NCBI GenBank assembly: GCA_964469905.1 | Contig: CAYXZW010000054.1 | Coordinates: forward strand, 1 to 21,297 | Direction: 5' to 3' | Length of the DNA: 21,297 nt | Source: MVRV01 sp964469905 | GTDB lineage: Bacteria; Desulfobacterota; Syntrophia; Syntrophales; Smithellaceae | Part shown: positions 14,908 through 21,297 of the stretch, piece after piece | Numbering within the stretch: position 1 is the stretch's first letter | Layout: each line of letters starts with the position of its first letter | The notes under the pieces: generated by a model | The model's database searches: none | Told to the model about the DNA's origin: nothing | Seen by the model: only the letters and a program-made list of their open reading frames with translations | Position numbers and translations under genes: made by a program

Positions 14908-15420
14908 TTATTTAATAATGAAGGTCATAACCAACCCGAAAACCGCATAGGTCTCAGGCATCGCGCCGGATACCAGCGCGTTGGCCATCGTGTTGCGCCC
15001 CTCAAGGCAACTCCGGATACCGGCGGCGTTTACGATTCCCTGGTACCAGGCACTCGACCACAACACAAGACCGGCGATGGCGCCTCTTCCCGCCACAGTG
15101 TAAGGATCGCTGTCTATTTTATCCAAATTTGTAAAAAAGACGACGATGCCGTAAATGCCCTGGGAGCCGGGCATCAGGGCCACGGGAATGAGCTTATAGA
15201 AATTCTCGGTACCTCCACCCAGCAGGGCAGAAAACGAGACGGACAAGCCCATGGCCGACCCGGACAGGGCCAGGGACAGACCCAGGCCTAAAAAGATCTT
15301 CGCGATGAGCGGCCCCCAATCGCGTGCAGCCACTGCTGTCTGTGCGAAAGCCGGAGAAGCAAGTCCAACCAGCAGAACCGCGACTACCGCTCCGAAAATC
15401 CATGTACCTTTGTTGCTCAT
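14908..15420 (-). CDS. ntpK: V-type ATPase subunit K (rotor ring proteolipid)
   Basis: A 170-residue proteolipid of two fused helical hairpins, preceded by a signal-peptide-like segment (residues 1-26, SPAFA). It forms the membrane rotor ring that carries ions. The ion-binding carboxylate Glu156 is in the fourth helix (PETYAVFG); the first hairpin has Gln87 at the equivalent place (PGSQGIYG). Ser86, Gln87, Tyr90, Gln127 and Glu156 correspond to the sodium ligands and neighbours Thr64, Gln65, Tyr68, Gln110 and Glu139 of Enterococcus hirae NtpK, so sodium coupling is likely. The start overlaps the stop of the I gene (ATGA), with AGGGG upstream. It is the last gene of the operon. Confidence 0.93.
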   Translation of the reverse strand: MSNKGTWIFGAVVAVLLVGLASPAFAQTAVAARDWGPLIAKIFLGLGLSLALSGSAMGLSVSFSALLGGGTENFYKLIPVALMPGSQGIYGIVVFFTNLDKIDSDPYTVAGRGAIAGLVLWSSAWYQGIVNAAGIRSCLEGRNTMANALVSGAMPETYAVFGLVMTFIIK

Positions 15421-17249
15421 AATGAACCCCTTTCGATTTTGAATGGTTTGTATTCAACCCCTCCCCCTTCGAAGAAGCTCTTGAATGCTTCGACGAAATG
15501 CAGACGGGCGGAATGAATGGTGCTTCCCAGTATCGAAAGCGCCATGTTAAACGTATGTCCGATAATGATGACGATCAGGGCCAGCGGGACGCCGAGGATC
15601 GGTCCGGCGCCTGACAGGACCATACCTGCCAGCTGATTCATGACAGCGCCGATGGCAGACGTGGCTATGCCGAGGCCAAAAAGGCGTGCATATGACAGAA
15701 GATCGCCCATGAGTCCCGATAGACCATAGATATTCCAGAGCCCCAACCCCAGCCTGACCGCCCATTTTTTGCTGTCACTGGAAAACAGCAGTGTTATGAG
15801 AAGACCTATGGCCAGAGCCCCCCATCCAATGTAGAACAATGGCATGTTCAGCGCCGAGGCGGGTGCGGCAAACCAGACTTTTCTGGCAACCAGCAGAACG
15901 CCGCCCCAGAGGACGAAAATGAGATTGATCTTCTGCATTCTGTCATAGAAAGACACAGCCTGCAGAATACCCATGAGATAGGAAAGCGTCAGATGGACGA
16001 CCCCTAAGCCGAGGGACAGGTAAAACAGCGTCATCGGATTTCCGGCCTTCACGTCCAGATCTATGAGAATCCAACTCCGATTCTCGAAATCGTAGCCGAA
16101 CACGGAACCGGTCACGATCCCGACGATCACGGCGGCCACGGCAAAGGCCTTGCAGAGACGGACGACCTGCGGGAGGCCTTCCACTTTGTTCCCCATCTTT
16201 TTCCCCAGGAAGTGGGCAAAAAGATAAAGGATAACGCCATAGCCGACATCGCCCAGGCAAATCCCGAAGAACAGCACCATGAACGGCGCAAAGAAATAAG
16301 AGGGGTCCAGATGGCGGTATTTTGGAATACCGTAAAGCTTCAGCAGCGGCAGGATGCGCTCGATGAGCCAGTTGTTGCGAATCAGCACCGGCGGCTCTTC
16401 CTCATCCAGCGGCTTGCGCGTCACGATGCGCAACGGGAGCTTGCTGGCCGATATCTTTTCTTCAAAGGCTGCCTGCTGATCCTGCGGAATCCATCCCTGC
16501 AGGCCAAAGAGGTATGGTTCCCGGTGAAGCGACGCCATATTGCCTGTGTAGGCAACCTCGTTGAGGACGGCGATCAATTGTTTCTTGATGTCCTCGGCGC
16601 GTTCGGCCACGCCAGCTAGCTCGATCGTTAACAATTCCATTCTTTGTGTGAGGCGCCGGAGTTCCGCTTCGACATCGTCCAGACCCAGCTCGGGCCAGGC
16701 CAGCATCTGGGCCTGGGGCATGTCCGGTGGTTCACCGATGCTTACTGTGTAAAACAAGACCGCCTGCTGCTCGGAGACAACTTCAAGGCAGATATTCTCT
16801 GGCGGCTCAAATTCCTTCCACTTTTTTGTCTCCATGCGGTAACGACGGACACAGACGCCCGCCTCTTCGAGCGCGCGGATTTGGGCAAGGTCAAAGTTCC
16901 CCCACAGCGAGAGATCAGCCTTCAGGCGTTCGAGCGATGAAACGCGCGATTCGATCTCCTGCAGCGCGGAGAGTCTCTCGTCGGCGAAGGAAACCAGTTG
17001 CTCGTCTTGGATCGTAAGCGGTTGCTGTCCTGCCGTCTTGAGGTCGCGGAAACGCTGAACTCCTGTAATGACCTGGTCCAACTTTTTGACGCGCATCAGC
17101 AGGGCGGCGTTTTTCACTTCGAACTCACCGGCCATTTCCACCGCCGGCTCCACATGCACCACACCGAACTCCTGCAGAAAACGCATCGTTTCCTCCTGGT
17201 TGTCGGCAGGTCCGGCAATGAATACCCTCATCATCCTGGCTATAGCCAA
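15417..17249 (-). CDS. ntpI: V-type ATPase subunit I (stator, a-like)
   Basis: A 610-residue protein. The first 320-330 residues are the cytoplasmic arm with coiled-coil segments; the rest holds about seven or eight membrane helices. It joins the peripheral stalk to the membrane and provides the two ion half-channels beside the rotor ring. The likely essential Arg522 is in LLSYARLFGLGIATSAIG, and Arg582 lies in HSARLHFVEAF before the conserved GGGVEYKPF tail. The start is TTG at 17249, supported by AAGGAG seven bases upstream; the ATG pair five codons later lacks such a site. It overlaps the K gene by four bases and follows the D gene after 61 bases. Confidence 0.95.
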   Translation of the reverse strand: MAIARMMRVFIAGPADNQEETMRFLQEFGVVHVEPAVEMAGEFEVKNAALLMRVKKLDQVITGVQRFRDLKTAGQQPLTIQDEQLVSFADERLSALQEIESRVSSLERLKADLSLWGNFDLAQIRALEEAGVCVRRYRMETKKWKEFEPPENICLEVVSEQQAVLFYTVSIGEPPDMPQAQMLAWPELGLDDVEAELRRLTQRMELLTIELAGVAERAEDIKKQLIAVLNEVAYTGNMASLHREPYLFGLQGWIPQDQQAAFEEKISASKLPLRIVTRKPLDEEEPPVLIRNNWLIERILPLLKLYGIPKYRHLDPSYFFAPFMVLFFGICLGDVGYGVILYLFAHFLGKKMGNKVEGLPQVVRLCKAFAVAAVIVGIVTGSVFGYDFENRSWILIDLDVKAGNPMTLFYLSLGLGVVHLTLSYLMGILQAVSFYDRMQKINLIFVLWGGVLLVARKVWFAAPASALNMPLFYIGWGALAIGLLITLLFSSDSKKWAVRLGLGLWNIYGLSGLMGDLLSYARLFGLGIATSAIGAVMNQLAGMVLSGAGPILGVPLALIVIIIGHTFNMALSILGSTIHSARLHFVEAFKSFFEGGGVEYKPFKIERGSL

Positions 17250-17256
17250 AGCAACA

Positions 17257-17262
17257 CTCCTT
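17257..17262 (-). promoter_or_regulatory. Ribosome binding site that fixes a TTG start
   Basis: AAGGAG on the minus strand, seven bases before TTG at 17249. It supports TTG as the start of the I subunit gene. Confidence 0.7.
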
Positions 17263-17310
17263 ATAATATTGTGCTATGAGCTCAATCTCTCTGATCTGCT
17301 CATTTCTGTT

Positions 17311-17928
17311 CTACGCCAAGGCATCCTGAAGCGCAGCCTCCGTCATGCGCTTGGCGACCTTCGCCACGCCGACGGAGGCTGCCTGCTGATCCTGGAGATA
17401 GACGGAAATTTTACGGATCGCTTCCCGGCAGCCGGGAATCAGTCGCTGTTCATACAGATTGATGCGCTGGCTCGTCTTGCGGAACCCTTCAAAAAGGACT
17501 CCTTCCTGTTCGCGCAGCATCCTGATCGCCTCGCGACATGCAATCGCGTCGCGGCTCCGCTGCATCACCTCTTCGAAGCTGAAAGGCGTAGCAAAAATAC
17601 TGTACGACGGATCACTGAAATCGACGCCGTGGAACTGCGGCACCTTGAGTCCGGCTACGTTCCGGATGGAAGTCTTTATCTCCCTGATCTCAATAAAATA
17701 TCGCAGCAGCGGCCCCATGTCGCTATAGAGGTCAGACCAGGTCCTGATCTCCTGCAGTAATTCCTGCATCCGGGCCTCCTGAACCACAATCTCCTTGCGT
17801 ACAATGGCCAGATGCATAAGGAACTGCTGCTTCCTCGCCTCCAGCGCGGGCAGAAAACGCTGGTACATGCCCAGCTTCTGCTTCTGTGTGCGCAGGGATA
17901 CCTTATTTAGCTTGATTCGTTCCGCCAT
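17311..17928 (-). CDS. ntpD: V-type ATPase subunit D (central rotor stalk)
   Basis: A 205-residue, largely helical protein. The N-terminal KLNKVSLRTQKQKLGMYQRF and the C-terminal heptad-like helix (NLYEQRLIPGCREAIRKISV) match subunit D, whose two long helices form the coiled-coil axle inside the A3B3 head. No strong ribosome binding site is seen before the ATG, which lies 25 bases after the B gene's stop, so translation may be coupled to B. Confidence 0.92.
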   Translation of the reverse strand: MAERIKLNKVSLRTQKQKLGMYQRFLPALEARKQQFLMHLAIVRKEIVVQEARMQELLQEIRTWSDLYSDMGPLLRYFIEIREIKTSIRNVAGLKVPQFHGVDFSDPSYSIFATPFSFEEVMQRSRDAIACREAIRMLREQEGVLFEGFRKTSQRINLYEQRLIPGCREAIRKISVYLQDQQAASVGVAKVAKRMTEAALQDALA

Positions 17929-17953
17929 TATCGTGCACCGTCGGCCCGGTCAT

Positions 17954-19252
17954 TTACGCCGGCCAGAATTTATCGATAAACTCCTGTTTGATTTCCACTT
18001 CATCGGGCCGGAAGCACTCGGCCAGCGTCTTCCATCCCAGATCCAGCGCATCATTGATGCCCAGATCCACGCGCAGATCCATGAACCGGTCATAGAAGAG
18101 ACGGCCGTATTTCAGATAGCGCTCGTCGTCGGCCGTCTTGTCGAAGCCCATGGCCAGCTTTTGCTCCACCTCGCGGCTGCGCGCGAAAAGACGGATCATA
18201 CTGTTCATGATATAGCCATGGTCGGCGCGTGTCACCTTGCCGATCACGAGCTGCTTGAGGCGCGAGAGGGATCCGAAAGGCTCGATAACGCCCTTGCGCA
18301 GATAGAACTGACCCTCCGTGATATATCCTGTATTGTCGGGAACCGGATGCGTCACGTCGTCGCCCGGCATGGATGTCACAGCCAGGATTGTGATGCTGCC
18401 CGCTCCGTCGAAATCAACGGCCTTCTCGTAACGCGACGCCAGGTCGCTGTAAAGCGAACCCGGATAGCCGAGGTTCGAGGGAACCTGATCCATGGAGATG
18501 GCGATCTCCTTCAAGGCGTCGGCAAAGGCCGTCATGTCTGTCAGCAGAACCAGTACGCGCTTGCCCTGGACGCCGAACTGCTCGGCCACGGCCAGTGCCA
18601 TGTCGGGAACGAGCAGACGCTCCACCACGGGATCGGAGGCCGTATGAATGAACATGATCGTTCGGGAGAGCACGCCGGCCTCTTCGAAGGCAATCCGGAA
18701 TTTCAAATATTCGTCATACTTGAGGCCGATGCCGCCCAGAATAACCACGTCGGCGTTGGCCCGCATGCCGATGCGGGCGAGGAGTTCATTGTAAGGCTCG
18801 CCGGCTGCAGCGAAGATGGGGAGCTTCTGACTCTCCACGAGCGGGTTGAAAACATCCACCATGGGCACACGCGTTTCGATAAATCCCCGTGGAATGACGC
18901 GCATGACCGGGTTGACCGACGGACCACCGATACTGATCCGTGGCAGCGACTGCAATGCCGGACCCTTGTCAATGGGTTCCCCTGATCCGTTGAAGATCCG
19001 GCCCAGCAGCGCATCGCCAAAGGCGACCTGCATGGGATGTCCGAGGAATCGGACTGTATCGCCCGTCGAGACGCCGCGCGATCCGGCGAAAACCTGCAGG
19101 AATACTTCGCCCCCCCGCAGGCGGATGACCTGCGCCAGGGATGTCCCGCTTCGGCTCTTCACGGTCGCCAGTTCGCCATTCTTGATCCCGGTGGCCGGCA
19201 CCGAGATGATATCCCCCTGAACACGGATTATGCGAGAATGTTCGATAATCAT
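17954..19252 (-). CDS. ntpB: V-type ATPase subunit B
   Basis: A 432-residue non-catalytic nucleotide-binding subunit of the A3B3 head. It shows the family's N-terminal beta-barrel (residues 1-75), GDALLGRIFNGSGEPID, the segment VPMVDVFNPLVESQKLPIF, and PSNLGYPGSLYSDLASRYEK. As expected for B subunits it has no GxxxxGKT P-loop; the equivalent place reads FAAAGEPYNE. The length is usual for the family. Its ATG overlaps the A gene's TAA by one base (TAATG), with GGGAG upstream, indicating coupled translation. The PSNLGYPGSLYSDLA wording is like that of the bacterial (Chlamydia-type) rather than archaeal branch. Confidence 0.96.
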   Translation of the reverse strand: MIIEHSRIIRVQGDIISVPATGIKNGELATVKSRSGTSLAQVIRLRGGEVFLQVFAGSRGVSTGDTVRFLGHPMQVAFGDALLGRIFNGSGEPIDKGPALQSLPRISIGGPSVNPVMRVIPRGFIETRVPMVDVFNPLVESQKLPIFAAAGEPYNELLARIGMRANADVVILGGIGLKYDEYLKFRIAFEEAGVLSRTIMFIHTASDPVVERLLVPDMALAVAEQFGVQGKRVLVLLTDMTAFADALKEIAISMDQVPSNLGYPGSLYSDLASRYEKAVDFDGAGSITILAVTSMPGDDVTHPVPDNTGYITEGQFYLRKGVIEPFGSLSRLKQLVIGKVTRADHGYIMNSMIRLFARSREVEQKLAMGFDKTADDERYLKYGRLFYDRFMDLRVDLGINDALDLGWKTLAECFRPDEVEIKQEFIDKFWPA

Positions 19253-21033
19253 TAGTGACCCGCTCCTTTCCCTTCGAGAATGGCCTCTATCTCCGATCGA
19301 TAACGTTTATAGGCCTCCTCTCCGAAAGGACAATATTTTAACTGGAAAAAAAGATTCTGTATGTGAATCATCTGGCCTTTTGCCTGCTCCTTGGATTCGA
19401 AGGTAAAAGGCTGATGCACCATGTCCATGAGCAGCAGAAAATCGGATATCTGGCGCTCCCGCGAGCTGGCCCGGTCCACCGGATCGAATGAATCCTGCTG
19501 CAGGCAGACGGCGTCAATGATTTCTGCCTTCAGATAAACGACCAGATCGTCCAGGCCGATTCCCTCTTCACCCACAACCAGCATCATCTGGTGGATTTCG
19601 CTGCCTTTGAAGATCAGGTTATGAGCCTCCTGCACGAGATCGACCCATTTCTCATGGCGCGTATTGAGCGAGGCGTTCATCTGTCCCAGATAGAGACTCC
19701 AGGAAATGAGCGGATCAATGGCCGGGTAGCGGCGCTGATCGGACCGGGATCGCGACAGTCCGTGGAAGGCGCCGACCACTTTGAGGGTGTTCTGGGTTAC
19801 GGGCTCTTCGAAATTTCCGCCCGCCGGAGACACGCTGCCGATCATCGTCAATGAGCCGGTGCCTTCATTGAAGAGGCGCACCTTGCCCGCGCGCTCATAA
19901 ACGGCGGCAATGCGGCTTTCCAGGTATGCCGGGAAGGCCTCCTCGCCGGGTATCTCCTCCAACCTGGCCGATGATTCCCTGAGAGCCTGCGCCCACCGGG
20001 ACGTGCTGTCCGCCAGCAGGAGTACCTTGAGGCCGAGCTGCCGGTAATATTCGCCGAGCGTGACGCCCGTATAAATCGACGCCTCACGGGCCGCCACGGG
20101 CATGGATGATGTATTGCAGATGATGACCGTGCGGTCCATCAGAGACTTGCCTGTCTTAGGATCTTCAAGTTCCGGGAACTCCCGGATCGTTTCCACGACC
20201 TCGCCGGCCCGCTCGCCACAGGCTACGATGATCACGATATCCGTCTGGGCATAACGCGAGATGATCTGCTGGAGAACTGTTTTTCCGGCCCCGAAGGGAC
20301 CGGGGATGCAGGCCGTTCCGCCTTCGGCCATCGGGAAGAAGATATCGATGAGCCGGCATTGCGTCAGCAGCTGCGTGTCGGGAAGCAAGCGTTCCTCGTA
20401 CTTGCGCATTGGCATCTTGACCGGCCACTCCTGTTTCATTGTCACCGTCACTTCCTGTGGCGACTGCGAGTCTGCGCTTTTGAGAATCGCGATGGTATCG
20501 TTGACCGTGTACTGACCCTGGGGCCTGATTTCCTTTACTTCCCATGTTCCTAAGAGCCTGAGCGGCGCCATGATCGGGTGCGGGAAGAGACCCTCCGTAA
20601 CCTGGCCAAGGTAGTGCCCCGGCCGTACCTGCGCCCCCGCCTTGACCAGAGGCTCAAAATCCCAGAGCCTTTTTCCATCGAGGGCGGGAAGATACTGACC
20701 TCGCCTCAGAAAGAAGCCCTGATCGTTTACCAGTTCCTTGAGCGGGTTCTGCAGGCCGTCGTAGATCATGCCCAGCATTCCGGGACCCAGCGTCAACGAG
20801 AGCAATTCGCCGGAAAACTCAGCCGCCTCACCAACATTCAAACCCGTTGTGCTCTCAAATACCTGGAGGTCGATCTGCCGGCCGCGAATCCGGATGACCT
20901 CGGCCTTCAACTGGACCTCGCCGCACATCACATAGGCGACCTCATTTTGTAAAACCTCCCGACCCTCATCCACTTCACAGGTGACGAGAGGACCATTCAC
21001 CGCCACAACCCGACCACGCGTGGGACCGTTCAC
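19252..21033 (-). CDS. ntpA: V-type ATPase subunit A (catalytic)
   Basis: A 593-residue catalytic subunit. From the chosen start, the P-loop GPFGAGKT is residues 245-252 (Lys251, Thr252) and the catalytic Glu274 lies in CGERAGE. The non-homologous insert of V-type A subunits is present before the P-loop. The start is taken as GTG at 21033: GGAGGT stands five bases upstream, the first bases overlap the previous gene's TGA (GTGA), and the protein then begins MNGPTRGRVVAVNGPLV, as in relatives. An upstream TTG at 21099 or ATG at 21051 would add residues with no homology and overlap the previous gene further. It hydrolyses or makes ATP with B. Confidence 0.96.
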   Translation of the reverse strand: MNGPTRGRVVAVNGPLVTCEVDEGREVLQNEVAYVMCGEVQLKAEVIRIRGRQIDLQVFESTTGLNVGEAAEFSGELLSLTLGPGMLGMIYDGLQNPLKELVNDQGFFLRRGQYLPALDGKRLWDFEPLVKAGAQVRPGHYLGQVTEGLFPHPIMAPLRLLGTWEVKEIRPQGQYTVNDTIAILKSADSQSPQEVTVTMKQEWPVKMPMRKYEERLLPDTQLLTQCRLIDIFFPMAEGGTACIPGPFGAGKTVLQQIISRYAQTDIVIIVACGERAGEVVETIREFPELEDPKTGKSLMDRTVIICNTSSMPVAAREASIYTGVTLGEYYRQLGLKVLLLADSTSRWAQALRESSARLEEIPGEEAFPAYLESRIAAVYERAGKVRLFNEGTGSLTMIGSVSPAGGNFEEPVTQNTLKVVGAFHGLSRSRSDQRRYPAIDPLISWSLYLGQMNASLNTRHEKWVDLVQEAHNLIFKGSEIHQMMLVVGEEGIGLDDLVVYLKAEIIDAVCLQQDSFDPVDRASSRERQISDFLLLMDMVHQPFTFESKEQAKGQMIHIQNLFFQLKYCPFGEEAYKRYRSEIEAILEGKGAGH

Positions 21034-21297
21034 ATTGAACCTCCATGCCATAAATATGTCTCTATATCGAAATGCTCGCTGATTTTTTCCCAGCGACAAT
21101 AAATCGCCGAACGCGACAGGTAGGCCAGTACGGCATCGAGAGAGAAGCCCGAGCTCCCCTCAAATCGATAGATCTGCCGCAAACGCTCTTCATCCAGATA
21201 ACGTTCCGCCTGAAGCGGATTTTTCTGGCTCTTGAGCTGTGCAATGAAATTGGAGTAATCGCGGGGATTGAAGGTGCTCAGAATGGCGTGCTCGTCC
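21030..21297 (-). CDS. DUF2764-like V-ATPase operon protein, C-terminal part
   Basis: The last 88 codons of a gene that begins beyond the window. The frame ends at TGA (21032-21030), overlapping the A subunit's GTG. The visible part is hydrophilic and helical (YLDEERLRQIYRFEGSSGF, then LDAVLAYLSRSAIYCRWEKI). Its place directly before subunit A matches the DUF2764 gene of Chlamydia-, Bacteroides- and Treponema-type V-ATPase operons, where the order is E, DUF2764, A, B, D, I, K. Assignment rests mainly on gene order and the general look of the C-terminus. Confidence 0.7.
   Translation of the reverse strand, partial: DEHAILSTFNPRDYSNFIAQLKSQKNPLQAERYLDEERLRQIYRFEGSSGFSLDAVLAYLSRSAIYCRWEKISEHFDIETYLWHGGSM
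21039..21044 (-). promoter_or_regulatory. Ribosome binding site that fixes the GTG start of subunit A
   Basis: GGAGGT on the minus strand, five bases before GTG at 21033 and inside the end of the upstream gene. It decides between the possible starts of subunit A. Confidence 0.75.

Noticed and set aside
17795..18985. Long plus-strand open frame (396 codons)
   Set aside because: It is antisense to the V-ATPase B and D genes and rich in His, Arg and Gly as expected of a shadow frame.
1..21297. tRNA, rRNA, CRISPR array, complete insertion sequence
   Set aside because: None was seen on reading both strands; there are no spaced identical repeats, transposase motifs or clear tRNA cloverleaf.

Overview
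The window looks like a piece of an anaerobic, Gram-negative bacterial chromosome of middling GC. A V-type ATPase operon, several exported proteins, a lipoprotein, a pentaheme cytochrome c and a polyferredoxin together suggest a Desulfobacterota/Syntrophales-like bacterium. That placement is an inference from gene content; no rRNA or other phylogenetic marker is present.

Layout. (1) Bases 1-3260: the C-terminal end of a geranylgeranyl-reductase-type flavoprotein, a possible short-chain dehydrogenase remnant, a lipoprotein of unknown function, and on the minus strand a Cys-rich protein with two 4Fe-4S clusters. A short degenerate copy of part of the lipoprotein gene lies just upstream of the latter. 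(2) Bases 3252-3722: a small exported protein made of exact 43-residue repeats, with its own well-formed promoter. (3) Bases 3895-13302, all minus strand and tightly packed: integral membrane protein, exported caspase-like protease fused to a sulfatase-modifying-factor (SUMF1) domain, a 1400-residue exported G8/parallel-beta-helix protein related to animal CEMIP/TMEM2, a pentaheme cytochrome c, a DUF6790-like membrane protein, and a hotdog thioesterase. Spacings and overlaps suggest one transcription unit, perhaps with an extra promoter before the caspase gene. (4) Bases 13316-14184: a low-density region with a possibly frameshifted small gene, repeated GGACAT boxes and a near-consensus promoter pointing right. 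(5) Bases 14185-14817, plus strand: a small zinc-ribbon protein and the nucleoside phosphorylase PpnP. (6) Bases 14908-21297, minus strand: the distal part of a V-type ATPase operon in the order DUF2764-like protein, A, B, D, I, K.

How the genes may work together. The V-ATPase subunits form one machine: A and B are the ATP-handling head, D the central stalk, I the stator with the ion half-channels, and K the rotor ring. The K subunit carries the residues that bind sodium in the Enterococcus enzyme, so the pump or synthase may be sodium-coupled. The caspase/G8/cytochrome cluster encodes mainly envelope or secreted proteins. Its purpose is unknown; the G8 protein resembles glycan-acting or glycan-binding animal proteins, and the cytochrome implies electron transfer outside the cytoplasm. 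This cluster is the best candidate in the window for an undescribed system.
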